Below are positions 17,007 through 24,770 of a DNA stretch of 24,770 nucleotides, one piece after another. The notes beneath the pieces were generated by a model, which was given only the letters and a program-made list of their open reading frames with translations, was not told the origin of the DNA and searched no databases. Position 1 is the first letter of the stretch, and each line of letters begins with the position of its first letter. Position numbers and translations under genes: made by a program. This DNA comes from Azolla pinnata (Eukaryota; Streptophyta; Polypodiopsida; Salviniales; Salviniaceae): positions 1-24,770 of the forward strand of contig JBBBWG010007825.1 in assembly GCA_037176905.1 (NCBI GenBank). The letters are read 5' to 3'.

Positions 17007-19229
17007 TCATAAGAGAAAGAATGAGTGGCTTCCAAGGCTCTCCCAATTGTCGGAGGGCAAGTAGAACCTCTCGGCATCGAGCGAGTGGACGCTAAAGGGA
17101 TCAAAATTATTGGGGCCCGTGGGGTCCCCTAATTTGCCAAACTGGTGGCCGTCGTTAGATGAGCAGCTAGCAGCTCCTGCAGCGGCAGCATGATGAGGAT
17201 CCGGGGAGGGAGAGCTGAAGTGATCATAGGCGCTAGTGCCGGTGCAGCTGGTGCTGCTGCAGCTCATATAATTCTGCAGATTCTCATGTTGCTGCAGCAT
17301 CATGTGATGAGCATACTGCTGCTGCTGCTGCTGCTGGAAGAGCTTGACGTCGTCTAGATGATGATCGGCGGGCGAAGAATTAGAGTCACAGCTCGTGGGT
17401 CCATCAACGCACATCATTGAGATGCCTGAGCATGAGGGTATATAGATCAAACGGTACACACTGGTGTTGACAGTTTTGGCATAGATATAGAAAGATAGAT
17501 AGATTACACAGTTGGATCTATGCGTGTGGTGTGCGCTTTGTGTCCATCCATGCATGCATACATACATACAACTAGACATGATCGATTGGAACGCGCACAT
17601 GGAAGCAGAGGGGGGAAGACGGGAGTTACCTGAATATTGCTCATATTGCAGATGATCAACGACGTCGTGGGAGGCGGAGGAGGTAGTTTGAGGCAGGTCC
17701 ACGTTAATCATGTGCGGCGGCGGCGGCGGCGGCGGCGCAGGCGGGGCGCGGATGAGCTGGGCGGCGGCCTGCAGCTGGAGGAGGTGGCCGGATGTGGCAG
17801 CTGGATAATTGTGGCTCATCAGCGGTAGCGATCCGTAGAACACCTGGCTCCGGCCCCCGGCCCACATATAGTGATTGATCGTGCCTAATGCCGCCGCTGC
17901 TGCCCGAGGTTCTGCTCCCTCGTGTCCATCTGCGCCCACTCCTTGCTCCGCTGCCTCGCGAGCTTCCAGAGGGGGTTCCGGCGGTGGCACTAGCGACGCT
18001 TCCTGCTGCTCCATATTATTGCAGCAATACTGATCCTCCTCCTCCTCCTCTTCCTCCTCCTCCTCCTCCTCCTCCTCCTCCTGCGGCTCCTGCTCCCCCA
18101 GCTGCTCCTCCGGGGCCTCTTCTCGCTTGGAATCAGGAATCAGAAGAGCCCCTGCACAAGTGTTATCGGATGCCGATAGCATAGCCCGCCCGGTGATGCA
18201 ATCAAAGCATCTACAAGCAGCAGCCGTATAACGATTCGATACTGCGCCGCCAACTTCCATATTAGCATAAAAGTATGGGCTCGCGCTAATGTCATGATGA
18301 GCAGTAGGAGCGCTGCATGCAGCGCATTTGCCGGGGGGCCCTAATTCGGCACTAGAGGCAGGAAGAATATGCAAGCTGGAGGTAGTGCAGTGGCCGGAAG
18401 CATGGCACGCTCTAGTGCAGCCAGTCCCGTCGATTCTTCTTCTACTTAGGCATGCGCAGGTGCATGTGCATATCGCGGGTGCAGAAGAAGAAGAAGCGGT
18501 AGTAGTAGTAGTAGTAGTAGTGGTAGTAGTAGTAGTAATAGAAGAAGAACTAGTGGTGGCGGAGCAGGGGCGAGGATGAGGGGCGGCGCTAGTGTGGTAG
18601 CAGAAGTGAGGGGGGCAGTTCTCCATCTTGAAGGTCTTGTGGTTGTAGAAGAGGCGTTGCTGGGGCGGGGGGGGCTTCAGAGGAGGAGGAGTGGCGCCGC
18701 GAGCACTAGAGCCGAACGAGGCCGGTGCGGCGGCTGCTGCTGCTGCTGCGGCTGCGGACAGCGTCAGCTGCTGCTGCTGCTGCTGCTGCTGCCCGAGGAT
18801 GAGGAGCATATTGTTGGCGCTGCTGCTGTTGTGGTTGTTACTGTTGCAGCTGCGGCTAGTGCTAGTGCTAGTGCTAGTGCTAGTGCTAGTGCCAGTGCTG
18901 CTGCTAGTGCTGCTGCTGTCGTCGTATAAGGCGCTAGAAGTAGTGGTGGAGATAGAGGGATATTGAGCATCGGCAGCAGTAGTGGCGACATGATCGGTGG
19001 CAGTGGTGGGAGTATGGCGCTGGAGATTGGGCAGCAGCGGGTGGCGCAGGCGGTGCAGGTGGTAGAGGCGGCCGTCCTCGCCCTCCACCCACAGCTGCAC
19101 CTGGCACCCGCACATGGACGCCAGCTCGTGGGCCTTCTTGAACAGCCCCTTGCAACGCTTCGAGAACGTCTCCCTGCGCTCCTGCTCCTTCCGCCGCAGC
19201 TTCTCCGCGCACACCTTCCGCCTCCCCAT
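17007..19229 (-). CDS. MADS-box transcription factor, type I-like, two exons
   Basis: Exon 1 is 19229-17630 and exon 2 is 17425-17007, giving 672 residues. Residues 1-60 form a MADS domain: MGRRKV start, then TFSKRCKGLFKKAHELASMC and GRLYHL, the DNA-binding helix and first beta strand of this family. A nuclear DNA-binding role is inferred. No K domain is visible, and the short GEDGRLYHLHRLRHP continuation is more like type I than MIKC genes. The rest is low complexity: Ser/Thr (92-137), Gln (147-154), Ala (159-168), Pro (181-189), Thr (232-244), 15 Glu (384-398), Pro (497-505) and Gln in exon 2. Between lies a Cys-rich block (254-358). It is far longer than usual for type I proteins (roughly 200-400 residues). 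The start is the ATG that opens the MADS domain; splice sites are CAG/GTAACT and TGCTCAG/GC, phase 1. A further intron in the low-complexity part cannot be excluded. Confidence 0.88.
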   Translation of the reverse strand: MGRRKVCAEKLRRKEQERRETFSKRCKGLFKKAHELASMCGCQVQLWVEGEDGRLYHLHRLRHPLLPNLQRHTPTTATDHVATTAADAQYPSISTTTSSALYDDSSSTSSSTGTSTSTSTSTSTSRSCNSNNHNSSSANNMLLILGQQQQQQQQLTLSAAAAAAAAAAPASFGSSARGATPPPLKPPPPQQRLFYNHKTFKMENCPPHFCYHTSAAPHPRPCSATTSSSSITTTTTTTTTTTTTASSSSAPAICTCTCACLSRRRIDGTGCTRACHASGHCTTSSLHILPASSAELGPPGKCAACSAPTAHHDISASPYFYANMEVGGAVSNRYTAAACRCFDCITGRAMLSASDNTCAGALLIPDSKREEAPEEQLGEQEPQEEEEEEEEEEEEEEEDQYCCNNMEQQEASLVPPPEPPLEAREAAEQGVGADGHEGAEPRAAAAALGTINHYMWAGGRSQVFYGSLPLMSHNYPAATSGHLLQLQAAAQLIRAPPAPPPPPPPHMINVDLPQTTSSASHDVVDHLQYEQYSGNSRLPPSASMCAFQSIMSSCMYVCMHGWTQSAHHTHRSNCVIYLSFYIYAKTVNTSVYRLIYIPSCSGISMMCVDGPTSCDSNSSPADHHLDDVKLFQQQQQQQYAHHMMLQQHENLQNYMSCSSTSCTGTSAYDHFSSPSPDPHHAAAAGAASCSSNDGHQFGKLGDPTGPNNFDPFSVHSLDAERFYLPSDNWESLGSHSFFLL
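17426..17629 (-). other. Predicted 204-bp intron of the MADS gene, stop-free
   Basis: The donor CAG/GTAACT and acceptor ATGCTCAG/GC are canonical. The encoded stretch is out of character with the flanks (MYVCMHGWTQ, SFYIYAKTVNTSVYRLIYIP). It is AT-richer than the exons and contains repeated ATACATAC and GCATGCATGC words. It is 68 codons with no in-frame stop, so retention would give a 740-residue protein. Confidence 0.75.
18855..18890 (-). repeat. Hexanucleotide repeat (GCTAGT)6 in the MADS coding region
   Basis: Six perfect GCTAGT units on the plus strand, which encode the alternating Ser-Thr run at residues 113-125 of the minus-strand protein. Neighbouring trinucleotide runs encode Gln (CTG repeats near 18.77 kb), Thr (AGT/GGT repeats near 18.5 kb) and Glu (CTC repeats at 18.036-18.080 kb). 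Confidence 0.95.
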
Positions 19230-19495
19230 GATCGATATATATATCGATTCAATTCACTTGCGCTCTTTCTCTTCTTCTTCTTCTCCCCCCCTCGATCCCT
19301 GCACCTTCGCCTGCTTCAGCGCTCATGGACGGGGAAGCACAACCCTGCCGCTCTCGCTATCTTTCTCTTCTCTAGAGGTTCACACACCGCCCCATTGCCA
19401 TTCACTACTACTGCTACTACTCACTACTGCACCCACCCACCATCTTAAGTAACCAAACACCTCGCCTTTGCTTTCTTTTCCCTCTTCCAATCTTT
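19230..19495 (-). promoter_or_regulatory. Probable 5' UTR of the MADS gene
   Basis: Lies between the TATA box and the start ATG. On the minus strand it is GA-rich near the gene (GAAGAAGAAGAAGAGAAAGA, 19262-19282) and carries an ATCGATATATATATCGAT palindrome just before the ATG. No upstream ATG clearly competes in a strong context, but an out-of-frame ATG lies near 19252. Confidence 0.5.
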
Positions 19496-19503
19496 TATTT
19501 ATA
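19496..19503 (-). promoter_or_regulatory. TATA box of the MADS gene
   Basis: Minus strand TATAAATA, within GGGATATAAATAAAAG. It sits 267 bases upstream of the ATG, giving a 5' UTR of about 235 bases if transcription starts some 30 bases downstream. CT-rich DNA follows, as in many plant core promoters. Confidence 0.6.
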
Positions 19504-21348
19504 TCCCTCCTCCCCCTCCCTCCTGCTTTTTTTGGGGCTCCGCCTCCAAAAAGGGGGGGCCAAAAAAAAAAAAACTACCAACTCTAATAGCCATATGGAA
19601 GGAAGCTTTGCTGTATGTAAGTCCCATGCATGCACGTAGCATGCATATGGATTTGCTGCATGAGCGGATTGAAAGAAACACCGTAACAGCATGACCGACC
19701 CCCTAGTGATGACTTCGTCCACTACTGTATTGTTTGATTGATATCAGGATCCAGTGATTCACCCCTTACCTATGTATCTATCTATATGTTTGCAACCGTT
19801 TCCGTGACGAGTGCCCATTGAAATCTGCGTGCTCATGAATGATTTATCCATACATGACGAAGCAAGCTTTTTTCTCTTGGTCTATTTGCATTGTTGGTTT
19901 GCGCTGCTCTCTCCGCATTCGCTACTTCTTGAACCAGTCGTTTCTCACTTTGGGATATATATCATTCACACTTAGCATGCATACCAAAACGACACATAAC
20001 CCCACCATGCACAGTCTTCCCTTGATAATAAACACCATTCCCGCCGCTGTAGCTACATCAACACACCAATGTTTAGCCTTGTTCCTCCTATCACGAACAC
20101 ATTATCTAAGAGAAAGAGAGGGAGGTTCAACACTGACGCTAGCAAAACTAGGAGCTATCCCAATGCCACGTCACAAAAACAAAGAAAACAAAACTTATTT
20201 GCATGAAAGCCTGATTGGAGCTTCGTAATTCATCCAGTAGTGTTCGCCTGAACAACGTTGGCTGCCACCACTAACTACTCGTATGATTACCTCCATTTGG
20301 GCTCAACACTGTAAATTTGTCCCTGGTCTTCTTCAAAGCAGTTGCCTCCATTTTATACTAAGACAATGTTTTTCTTGTGCCCGTGAACACGTTCATTGCC
20401 TGCCTGCCCGTGAACACGTTCATTGCCTGCCCGCTGATGCCAAATTGATCCTTGCTCTGTATTACTCATGGGTTCAACGGACATCGAATTGCCTGGAGTC
20501 TAATAATCTTGGTGTTGCCATACAATTCTTCCAAATCTATCTTTTCTAAGAGGATTTCTTACCCTGAGTCAATTATAAGAAGATGATTGCCAAGCTATGC
20601 TACACATAGCATCCAATGAAAAGATGTATATATACCAGAGAAAATGGCCGAGCTTGTGAAGCTATATGAGGTGGTGCTGACATGCCGATGGTCTAGGGAA
20701 CTAAAATATCACTACAAGGGCAAAGGATGCTAGAATTTTCTAGATGGTAGGAACGGCATTGATCATTTTATTTCTATCACAACGCTTCCATGTCTGTAAC
20801 AAAACAATTGGAAAGAATCTGCCAGCCCACTGAGTAAATTCTCTCCTATCATAATTCCCAGATAGTAGCATTCAAACGACCAAACATTCATTTACTATTT
20901 GGTTCTGCTGGAAACACGTCCTACCCAAGAATCTGTTGAAGCATCTCGTACGAAAGATAATCCTTTACAATGTGAAGGATTTAACCTTCGCTGTCAGTAG
21001 CTTATTACGAGATCATACTGAATTTAAATTCCCCAGAACTCAAAAGCAGAATAACAATTAAGTCTCATTGGAGGTCACAATCAAACAATTGAAGAAAATA
21101 CAAGCACGGCCACAGCAATACGCATCAGGCACTATCTTAATAGTTTTAAAGTTAAGCGCATCCTTCTTTAATCAGCAATCCATGCACGCACAATAGCATT
21201 ATAATGCATGATGTCAAAAACAAGCAGTTCAAAGCCATTAAAGAAACAGGATGCAAAACTTTCATAATCCAGAAAAGAAGTTATAAGGCGACTTCAATGT
21301 TGATAGGAGGAGGTAAGATCTAAACATTTATATCTCATGTGTCGATGG
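19504..21348. other. Intergenic region between the two genes
   Basis: Contains the upstream region of the MADS gene (a 12-A run at about 19.56 kb, GCATGCATG palindromes near 19.63 kb) and the 3' side of the membrane-protein gene. Open frames at 19839-20228 and 20283-20549 on the plus strand show no family features and irregular composition, so I do not call genes. 20560-21340 is AT-rich without recognisable coding or RNA structure; part of it is probably the 3' UTR of the gene at 21349. Confidence 0.5.
20379..20432 (+). repeat. 27-bp tandem duplication
   Basis: GCCCGTGAACACGTTCATTG plus CCTGCCT, twice in a row, at 20379 and 20406, with one difference at the last base. The core GTGAACACGTTCA is close to a palindrome (TGAAC/GTTCA). 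Confidence 0.9.
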
Positions 21349-22403
21349 CTACTTCCCCCACCTTGATAATATTAACAAGCCAATGACAGAGAAACAGAGA
21401 GATGCGAAGGTTACTACAACAAGTAAAAAGGCATAGATTTGTTTTGGCAGTTTGAGAACTTCCTGAATGCGTCTTAGGCCTCTGTCAATAAGTGGAGAGA
21501 GAGCTGCTGCTCCAGCAACCCGGAATGGTCTGGTTACATTGTTCCCCGTCCACATCAATATCACAATCTAAGCATAAGCATAGAGAAAACGAAGTGATTC
21601 ATGAGAGACGATATCAAAGAAATGGCATATAGTCATCTGTGATGAGCAAATCTTGCTAGTGCACTTACTCCGAGTAGAGCCTGAATATTGGCAGCAGGAT
21701 TTTTCCCAGTGCTTTTCTCATACCCTAGAAACGCCAAGACAAAGAATGTGGTGTATGTGATACCATCGAAAAGACCATAACCCAGAATCGCTGCCAGCCC
21801 GAGCTTAGAGACCTGTTCTTTCAACTGCTCAGCGTTTCTCTGCATCCACATGGTAGGAGCTGTTAAAAACTCTTCATTGTACACACAATGTGTCTAAAAT
21901 GAAGGCACACAGACAAATATATGTGCGTCTTGTAACATAGGATCAAGTATCTATGGACGAAGATATTTATTTGTGAAGGCAAGCAATTGACTAGCACGCA
22001 CAACTCACTCTGACTATATGTGTAAAGATGGATTGTGCATCACATATAAAGGAGGAAAAACAGAAGGAAGGGGGGGGGGGGACCTGGAAGCCACGAACTT
22101 TAGCAAAGAATGTCTGCTGTTTCGGTTCCTGCAAGTGTAGATCGATGAGGTTTTCAGGGAGATGTCGCATGAATTTGAGAAAGAGAATAGCAAGGCAGGA
22201 GAGAATTTCACCTTATACAAGTCGGGGGAGGTGTGGGGAGCATTGTATTCGTCAGGTGCCGACGGGGAGGAGGAGGAGGAGGCGCGAGGCCGCACAGTCC
22301 AGCGAGATGTGGCAGAGAGGCGAGCAGAGAAGGTCCGGTGATGGAGAAAGACGGCCGAGGAGGTGGGTAGTAAATTTGGTGTGCAGACAAGCAGACCTGC
22401 CAT
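21349..22403 (-). CDS. Small plastid-type membrane protein of unknown function, four exons
   Basis: Exons 22403-22212, 22128-22084, 21839-21669 and 21567-21349 give 208 residues. Donors/acceptors: AAG/GTGAAA with TTGCAG; CCAG/GTCCCC with GATGCAG; GGA/GTAAGT with GCTTAG; all phase 0. Residues 1-50 are Ser/Arg/Ala-rich and poor in acid (ATSRWTVRPRASSSSS), typical of a chloroplast transit peptide. The mature part has a short charged helix (FFAKVRGFQRNAEQLKEQVS), a hydrophobic span (LGLAAILGYGLFDGITYTTF into FVLAFLGY), YEKSTGKNPAANIQALLG, IVILMWTGNNVTRPFRVAGA, and a last membrane span (YAFLLVVVTFASLCFSVIGL) before LSRWGK. I recall homologues with the YEKSTGKNPAAN and WTGNNVTRPFR blocks across land plants, annotated as unknown. 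ATG 22403 is in a good context (ATGGC). The second donor is unusual. Confidence 0.85.
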
Positions 22404-22600
22404 AGATAGATAGATAAATACAGAGAGGAAGATGCCAACATTGTATTATGTACATTATACATATGTGTGTGTGTGTGTGTGTGTGTGTGTCTTCATATGT
22501 ATGTAATTTGGCATGGCCGCCCATCTCCTGACCAAGGATCAAATCTTGTTCGCACACATGGCCATCCTTGTTGTTGAAGGAATGCGTTCTATTGATCCAT
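22404..22600 (-). promoter_or_regulatory. Upstream region of the membrane-protein gene
   Basis: Just before the ATG lies a minus-strand ATCTATCTATCT tract, then the (TG)n microsatellite 60 bases further up. A TATAATG-like sequence (minus GTATAATGTACATAATAC near 22.45 kb) could be a weak TATA element. Beyond about 22.6 kb the sequence is transposon-derived, so the promoter must be short or borrowed. Confidence 0.35.
22464..22490 (+). repeat. (TG)13 microsatellite
   Basis: Perfect TG dinucleotide run of 27 bases, 60 bases upstream of the start codon at 22403. Confidence 0.97.
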
Positions 22601-22760
22601 GGGACAAGTGTTCCAGTGCCCAACAGAAATATGTATAAATCTGCATTTGTGTGTGCGTCTATGCGCATCGAGTGCATGATGCCAAACTCGAATTCTTGCA
22701 ATAGTAGTGCCCACCACCCTGCCCATTTGTCTATCATGGGGTGATTCGGACACCTGCGTT
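22600..22760 (-). mobile_element. Ty3/gypsy RNase H scrap
   Basis: The minus strand reads MIDKWAGWWALLLQEFEFGI and then AHTNADLYIFL. In gypsy RNase H the pattern is GKxARWALxLQxFDFxIxHRPG followed by HxNADALSRL. Order, spacing and residues fit, with decay (R to G before W; ALSR lost). It lies directly upstream of the membrane-protein gene. Confidence 0.55.
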
Positions 22761-23310
22761 GACGTAATCTTTGGCCTTCTAGATAGCGTTGGAACTTTGT
22801 AGAAATGTAGATCATCCTAGCGCTTCCCACTCCATTCCATGGTGCAAGAATGCCATTCTATTGTCTAGCTTGCGTAGGAGACATTTGGGTTCATAATATT
22901 GTTGCATTAACACATTGCGACGAATGCATCCATGAAATTCTTTGTCCAAGTGGGTGGTCGTGCACAACTTGCAATGCTTGAAATGTTTCTTCTACTAGCA
23001 TCTACGTGAAGTAACCCTAAGCCCCACCGCACAGTACCAAGTTTACAGCAAATTCCCATTCTACATAAAGCTTGGCATGGAGATCCCATAGCATTTGGCT
23101 ATGTTGTCGAATCTGCCCAATGAGGATCCCCTTGACTCTTTCTAGGTCCTTCGTAATCCCCTTGTAGCTTATCATGTGCTCCACCAAACCCCCATTTTAT
23201 ATAATATCTTAATAGTTATCTTTATTATAAAACATGAATAGTTGGTAAGAGTTAAATGTTTTATGATAGAAATGTGTGACGTACTATGGAAATGGAATAA
23301 GAGATATGTC
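22761..23310. other. Repeat-like DNA, unassigned
   Basis: The minus strand near 23.0-23.19 kb has a short frame (HMISYKGITKDLERVKGILI then GQIRQHSQMLWDLHAKLY) that looks like protein-coding relic, possibly from the same element as the RNase H scrap, but I cannot name it. 23200-23300 is AT-rich without features. Confidence 0.3.
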
Positions 23311-23313
23311 TAG

Positions 23314-23700
23314 TAGACAGTTGCACCACAAACACTATCTTTAGAGGCACCCAATACTTCTAAACTTTAAAGAAATGGATTCCAAATATAACTACCATTG
23401 TTGGAAGTATTGCAAATATTGTCAAAATCAAGAAAGCAATTAAAGTTCTCCCACTTGGTACTAAGATCATCATAGAAGATGCTCTTCTATATCCTAAGTC
23501 CAGTCATACTCTATTAAGCTTTAAAGATATCCGTACTAATGGTTATCATATACAAACAAAAAATGAGAATGGTTTAGAATGCCTAATTCTCATAACGAAA
23601 CTAGACGGAAATAGAAAGACTGTTGTTGAAAAGCTCTCTTTTATGCTGGCCTATACTACATTAACATAAAACCCGAAAATGTTGCTATGAAAACAAGCAC
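23314..23700 (+). mobile_element. Ty1/copia protease / pre-integrase fragment
   Basis: Begins VDSCTTNTIFRGTQYF, the copia protease active-site region (Asp-Ser kept; the family has a Gly or Ala after DS), with a stop after TQYF. Continues KAIKVLPLGTKIIIEDALLY, PKSSHTLLSFKDIRTNGYHI and LEKL-like VVEKLSF, then by frameshift AGLYYINIKPENVAMK. This matches the copia segment between protease and GAG-pre-integrase (ALYSPRSxRxLLSFKDIRxNGYH). Cut at 23700 by the CACTA-like end. Confidence 0.85.
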
Positions 23701-23905
23701 CACTACATTAAAGATGGTTAGTGACACCATGATTGTGAGTAATTGCGTTGCTAAGCGACGGTTTCATGTTACATCGCTAATTGTGTTCCTAAGTGATGCC
23801 ATTTTTATTTGGGTGACATTTTTACACTAGAACACGTCAGAGAGCAACGCTTTGAAAAGAATGTCACTAAATAACAAAGTTTTTGTGTCACTAAACGACA
23901 CATAA
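23701..23905 (+). mobile_element. CACTA-like DNA transposon end
   Basis: Begins CACTACATTAAAGATGG exactly where copia similarity ends. It is followed by short direct and inverted subterminal motifs: TTAGTGACACC, CTAAGCGACGG, CTAAGTGATGCC, GGGTGACA, GTCACTAAATAAC and TGTCACTAAACGACAC. Plant CACTA elements have such TAGTGACGG/GTGACACC subterminal repeats. No transposase and no matching opposite terminus (AATGTAGTG) are found before the window ends. Confidence 0.65.
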
Positions 23906-24354
23906 ATTTCAAATCTAAGAAAAGTAAGATGGGGAAGGGGGTAACATGATTTTTCTTTCGAAGTTTTCCAATTGCTTTCGGCTCCTCCCGTCACTTTTGC
24001 AAGTCGTTCTTCCTCTTGCCCACTATGTATTCATCACCTGATCGGCCCTACTCTCCCTAAATCTCTTGATCCCCACCATGTTTGCAGGCACTGCTCCCTA
24101 CCATCTCTAAAACTCTTCTTCCCCATCTTTGCAACTTGTCCTTGCCATTTTTGCAACTCGTCCTCTCCATCTCTACAGCTGAATCATGTCATCTCTATAA
24201 TGATCATCCTTGTAGCTCATCCTCACAATTGTTGCAACCACATTCTCCTGTTATTTTGTTGTTGCTATGATGTGTTGTGTGACCAGGTATCCTCTGCTTA
24301 CTAATTTAATGTTGTTAAACTAGGTTATGGCTGCTATGGTTACTTCTAAACCGT
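23906..24354. other. Pyrimidine-rich DNA, no gene recognised
   Basis: Plus-strand frames at 23972-24304 are Cys/Ser/His/Leu-rich (repeated CTTGTCC, CCATCTxTxCAxCT words) and look like simple pyrimidine-rich sequence rather than a gene. It may be the interior of the CACTA-like element. Confidence 0.4.
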
Positions 24355-24540
24355 TGTCGTGTGTCTCTTCACACACGATATGAAACATATGTTTAGCCCA
24401 AAAATTTGATGCGAGGAGATTAAGGTCTGTAACAGCTTCCAAACGAAATTTACGGCTTGTTAATTGGACAAGTGGGGATAAAGTCACGTGAAAGATCGAG
24501 ATAGAAGACGTGAAGATTTAGGCGTATCATGATATGACCG
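24355..24540 (+). repeat. LTR start related to element A (inverted relative to 2845-2985)
   Basis: TGTCGTGTGTCTCTTCACAC at 24355, then CGATATGAAACATA, GAGATTAAGGT, AGCTTCCAAA and a TTTACG block. These occur in the same order on the minus strand from 2985 down to about 2845. Similarity fades after about 24520. It is the 5' end of a plus-strand LTR of the same or a sister family. Confidence 0.7.
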
Positions 24541-24570
24541 AAAAGGCTAAATATATAAAAAAGAAAGTAA

Positions 24571-24640
24571 GGGCGTGGTGGATAAAGCAATTGCTCTGAC
24601 AAAGCATAGGTTATGAGGTCGATTCTTATCTGTAGTTTTC
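24571..24640 (+). repeat. tRNA-derived SINE-like head or tRNA pseudogene
   Basis: A-box-like GTGGTGGATAAAGCA at 24575-24589 and B-box-like GGTCGATTC at 24617-24625. TTGCT and AGCAT can pair around the 7-base loop CTGACAA (anticodon-arm-like), and ATGAG with CTTAT around GTCGATT (T-arm-like). There is no good acceptor stem and no CCA-proximal match. A long T-rich stretch from 24636 would stop RNA polymerase III early. Plant SINEs have this layout. Confidence 0.5.
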
Positions 24641-24725
24641 TTTTCCCCTTTTTTTTATCTCTACTTTTTGTTTTTCTTTTTTTTGCTACTTTTTTTCCCT
24701 TGCTTTATTTTCCTACGTTTTTCCC
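24636..24725 (+). other. T-rich tract
   Basis: Runs of T (up to eight) interrupted by C and A, directly after the tRNA-like head. Could be the tail or pol III stop of the SINE-like unit. Confidence 0.5.
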
Positions 24726-24770
24726 TCCTGCGTTTTTGGATGGGCGACCCACTCCACGACCTATAAGAGG

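Noticed and set aside
17637..18966. Plus-strand ORFs opposite the MADS gene (Val-, Pro-, Leu- and Cys-rich)
   Set aside because: Antisense shadows of trinucleotide runs in the MADS exon.
18764..19252. Minus-strand 162-aa ORF starting upstream of the MADS ATG
   Set aside because: Overlapping off-frame reading of the same exon; Arg/Ser/Ala-rich, with no MADS signature.
19839..20549. Plus-strand ORFs of 129 and 88 aa in the intergenic region
   Set aside because: No recognisable domain, mixed composition, no promoter or splice context.
23972..24304. 110-aa plus-strand ORF rich in Cys, Ser and His
   Set aside because: Pyrimidine-rich simple sequence gives this composition; no signal peptide or cysteine pattern stands out.

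Overview
The window looks like nuclear DNA of a land plant with a large, repeat-rich genome. The evidence is two intron-containing plant genes (a MADS-box gene and a gene for a protein with a chloroplast-style N-terminus) and degenerate LTR retrotransposons of the Ty3/gypsy, chromovirus and Ty1/copia types. The gag type seen twice (with a VTGW-x-x-PV motif) reminds me of elements in ferns, lycophytes and mosses. A fern or similar non-seed plant is therefore my best guess, but it is inference. No bacterial features, CRISPR arrays, rRNA genes or intact tRNA genes were seen.

Layout. 1-2985: a minus-strand gypsy-like element (element A) with a right-hand LTR, a broken gag and a scrap of integrase. 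Where protease, reverse transcriptase and RNase H should lie, it carries a GC-rich fragment of a host FAD amine-oxidase-like gene in antisense. 2986-3925: plus-strand gypsy fragment (RNase H to integrase). 3926-4613: AT-rich repeat DNA. 4614-7743: a minus-strand gag-only element (element C) bounded by two 250-bp LTR-like repeats. 7886-12038: a decayed plus-strand chromovirus with gag tail, protease, RT, RNase H, integrase, chromodomain, polypurine tract and 3' LTR. 12039-14454: AT-rich repeats in about 735-bp duplicated copies, then a 24-bp tandem repeat. 14455-16677: a minus-strand copia element with PBS and 5' LTR but no gag or protease. 17007-19503: a minus-strand MADS-box gene with its TATA box. 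19504-21348: intergenic DNA. 21349-22403: a four-exon minus-strand gene for a small plastid-type membrane protein. 22404-24770: repeat fragments (gypsy RNase H, copia protease, a CACTA-like transposon end, an LTR related to that of element A, and a tRNA-derived SINE-like head).

The two host genes form a small gene island (about 17.0-22.4 kb) inside nested, decayed transposons. Nothing suggests that they work together. The items most worth a second look are the antisense host-gene fragment inside a gypsy element, the stop-free 204-bp intron (exitron-like) of the long, low-complexity MADS gene, the gag-only element without target-site duplication, and the 37-bp tandem array carrying the telo-box motif inside an LTR.
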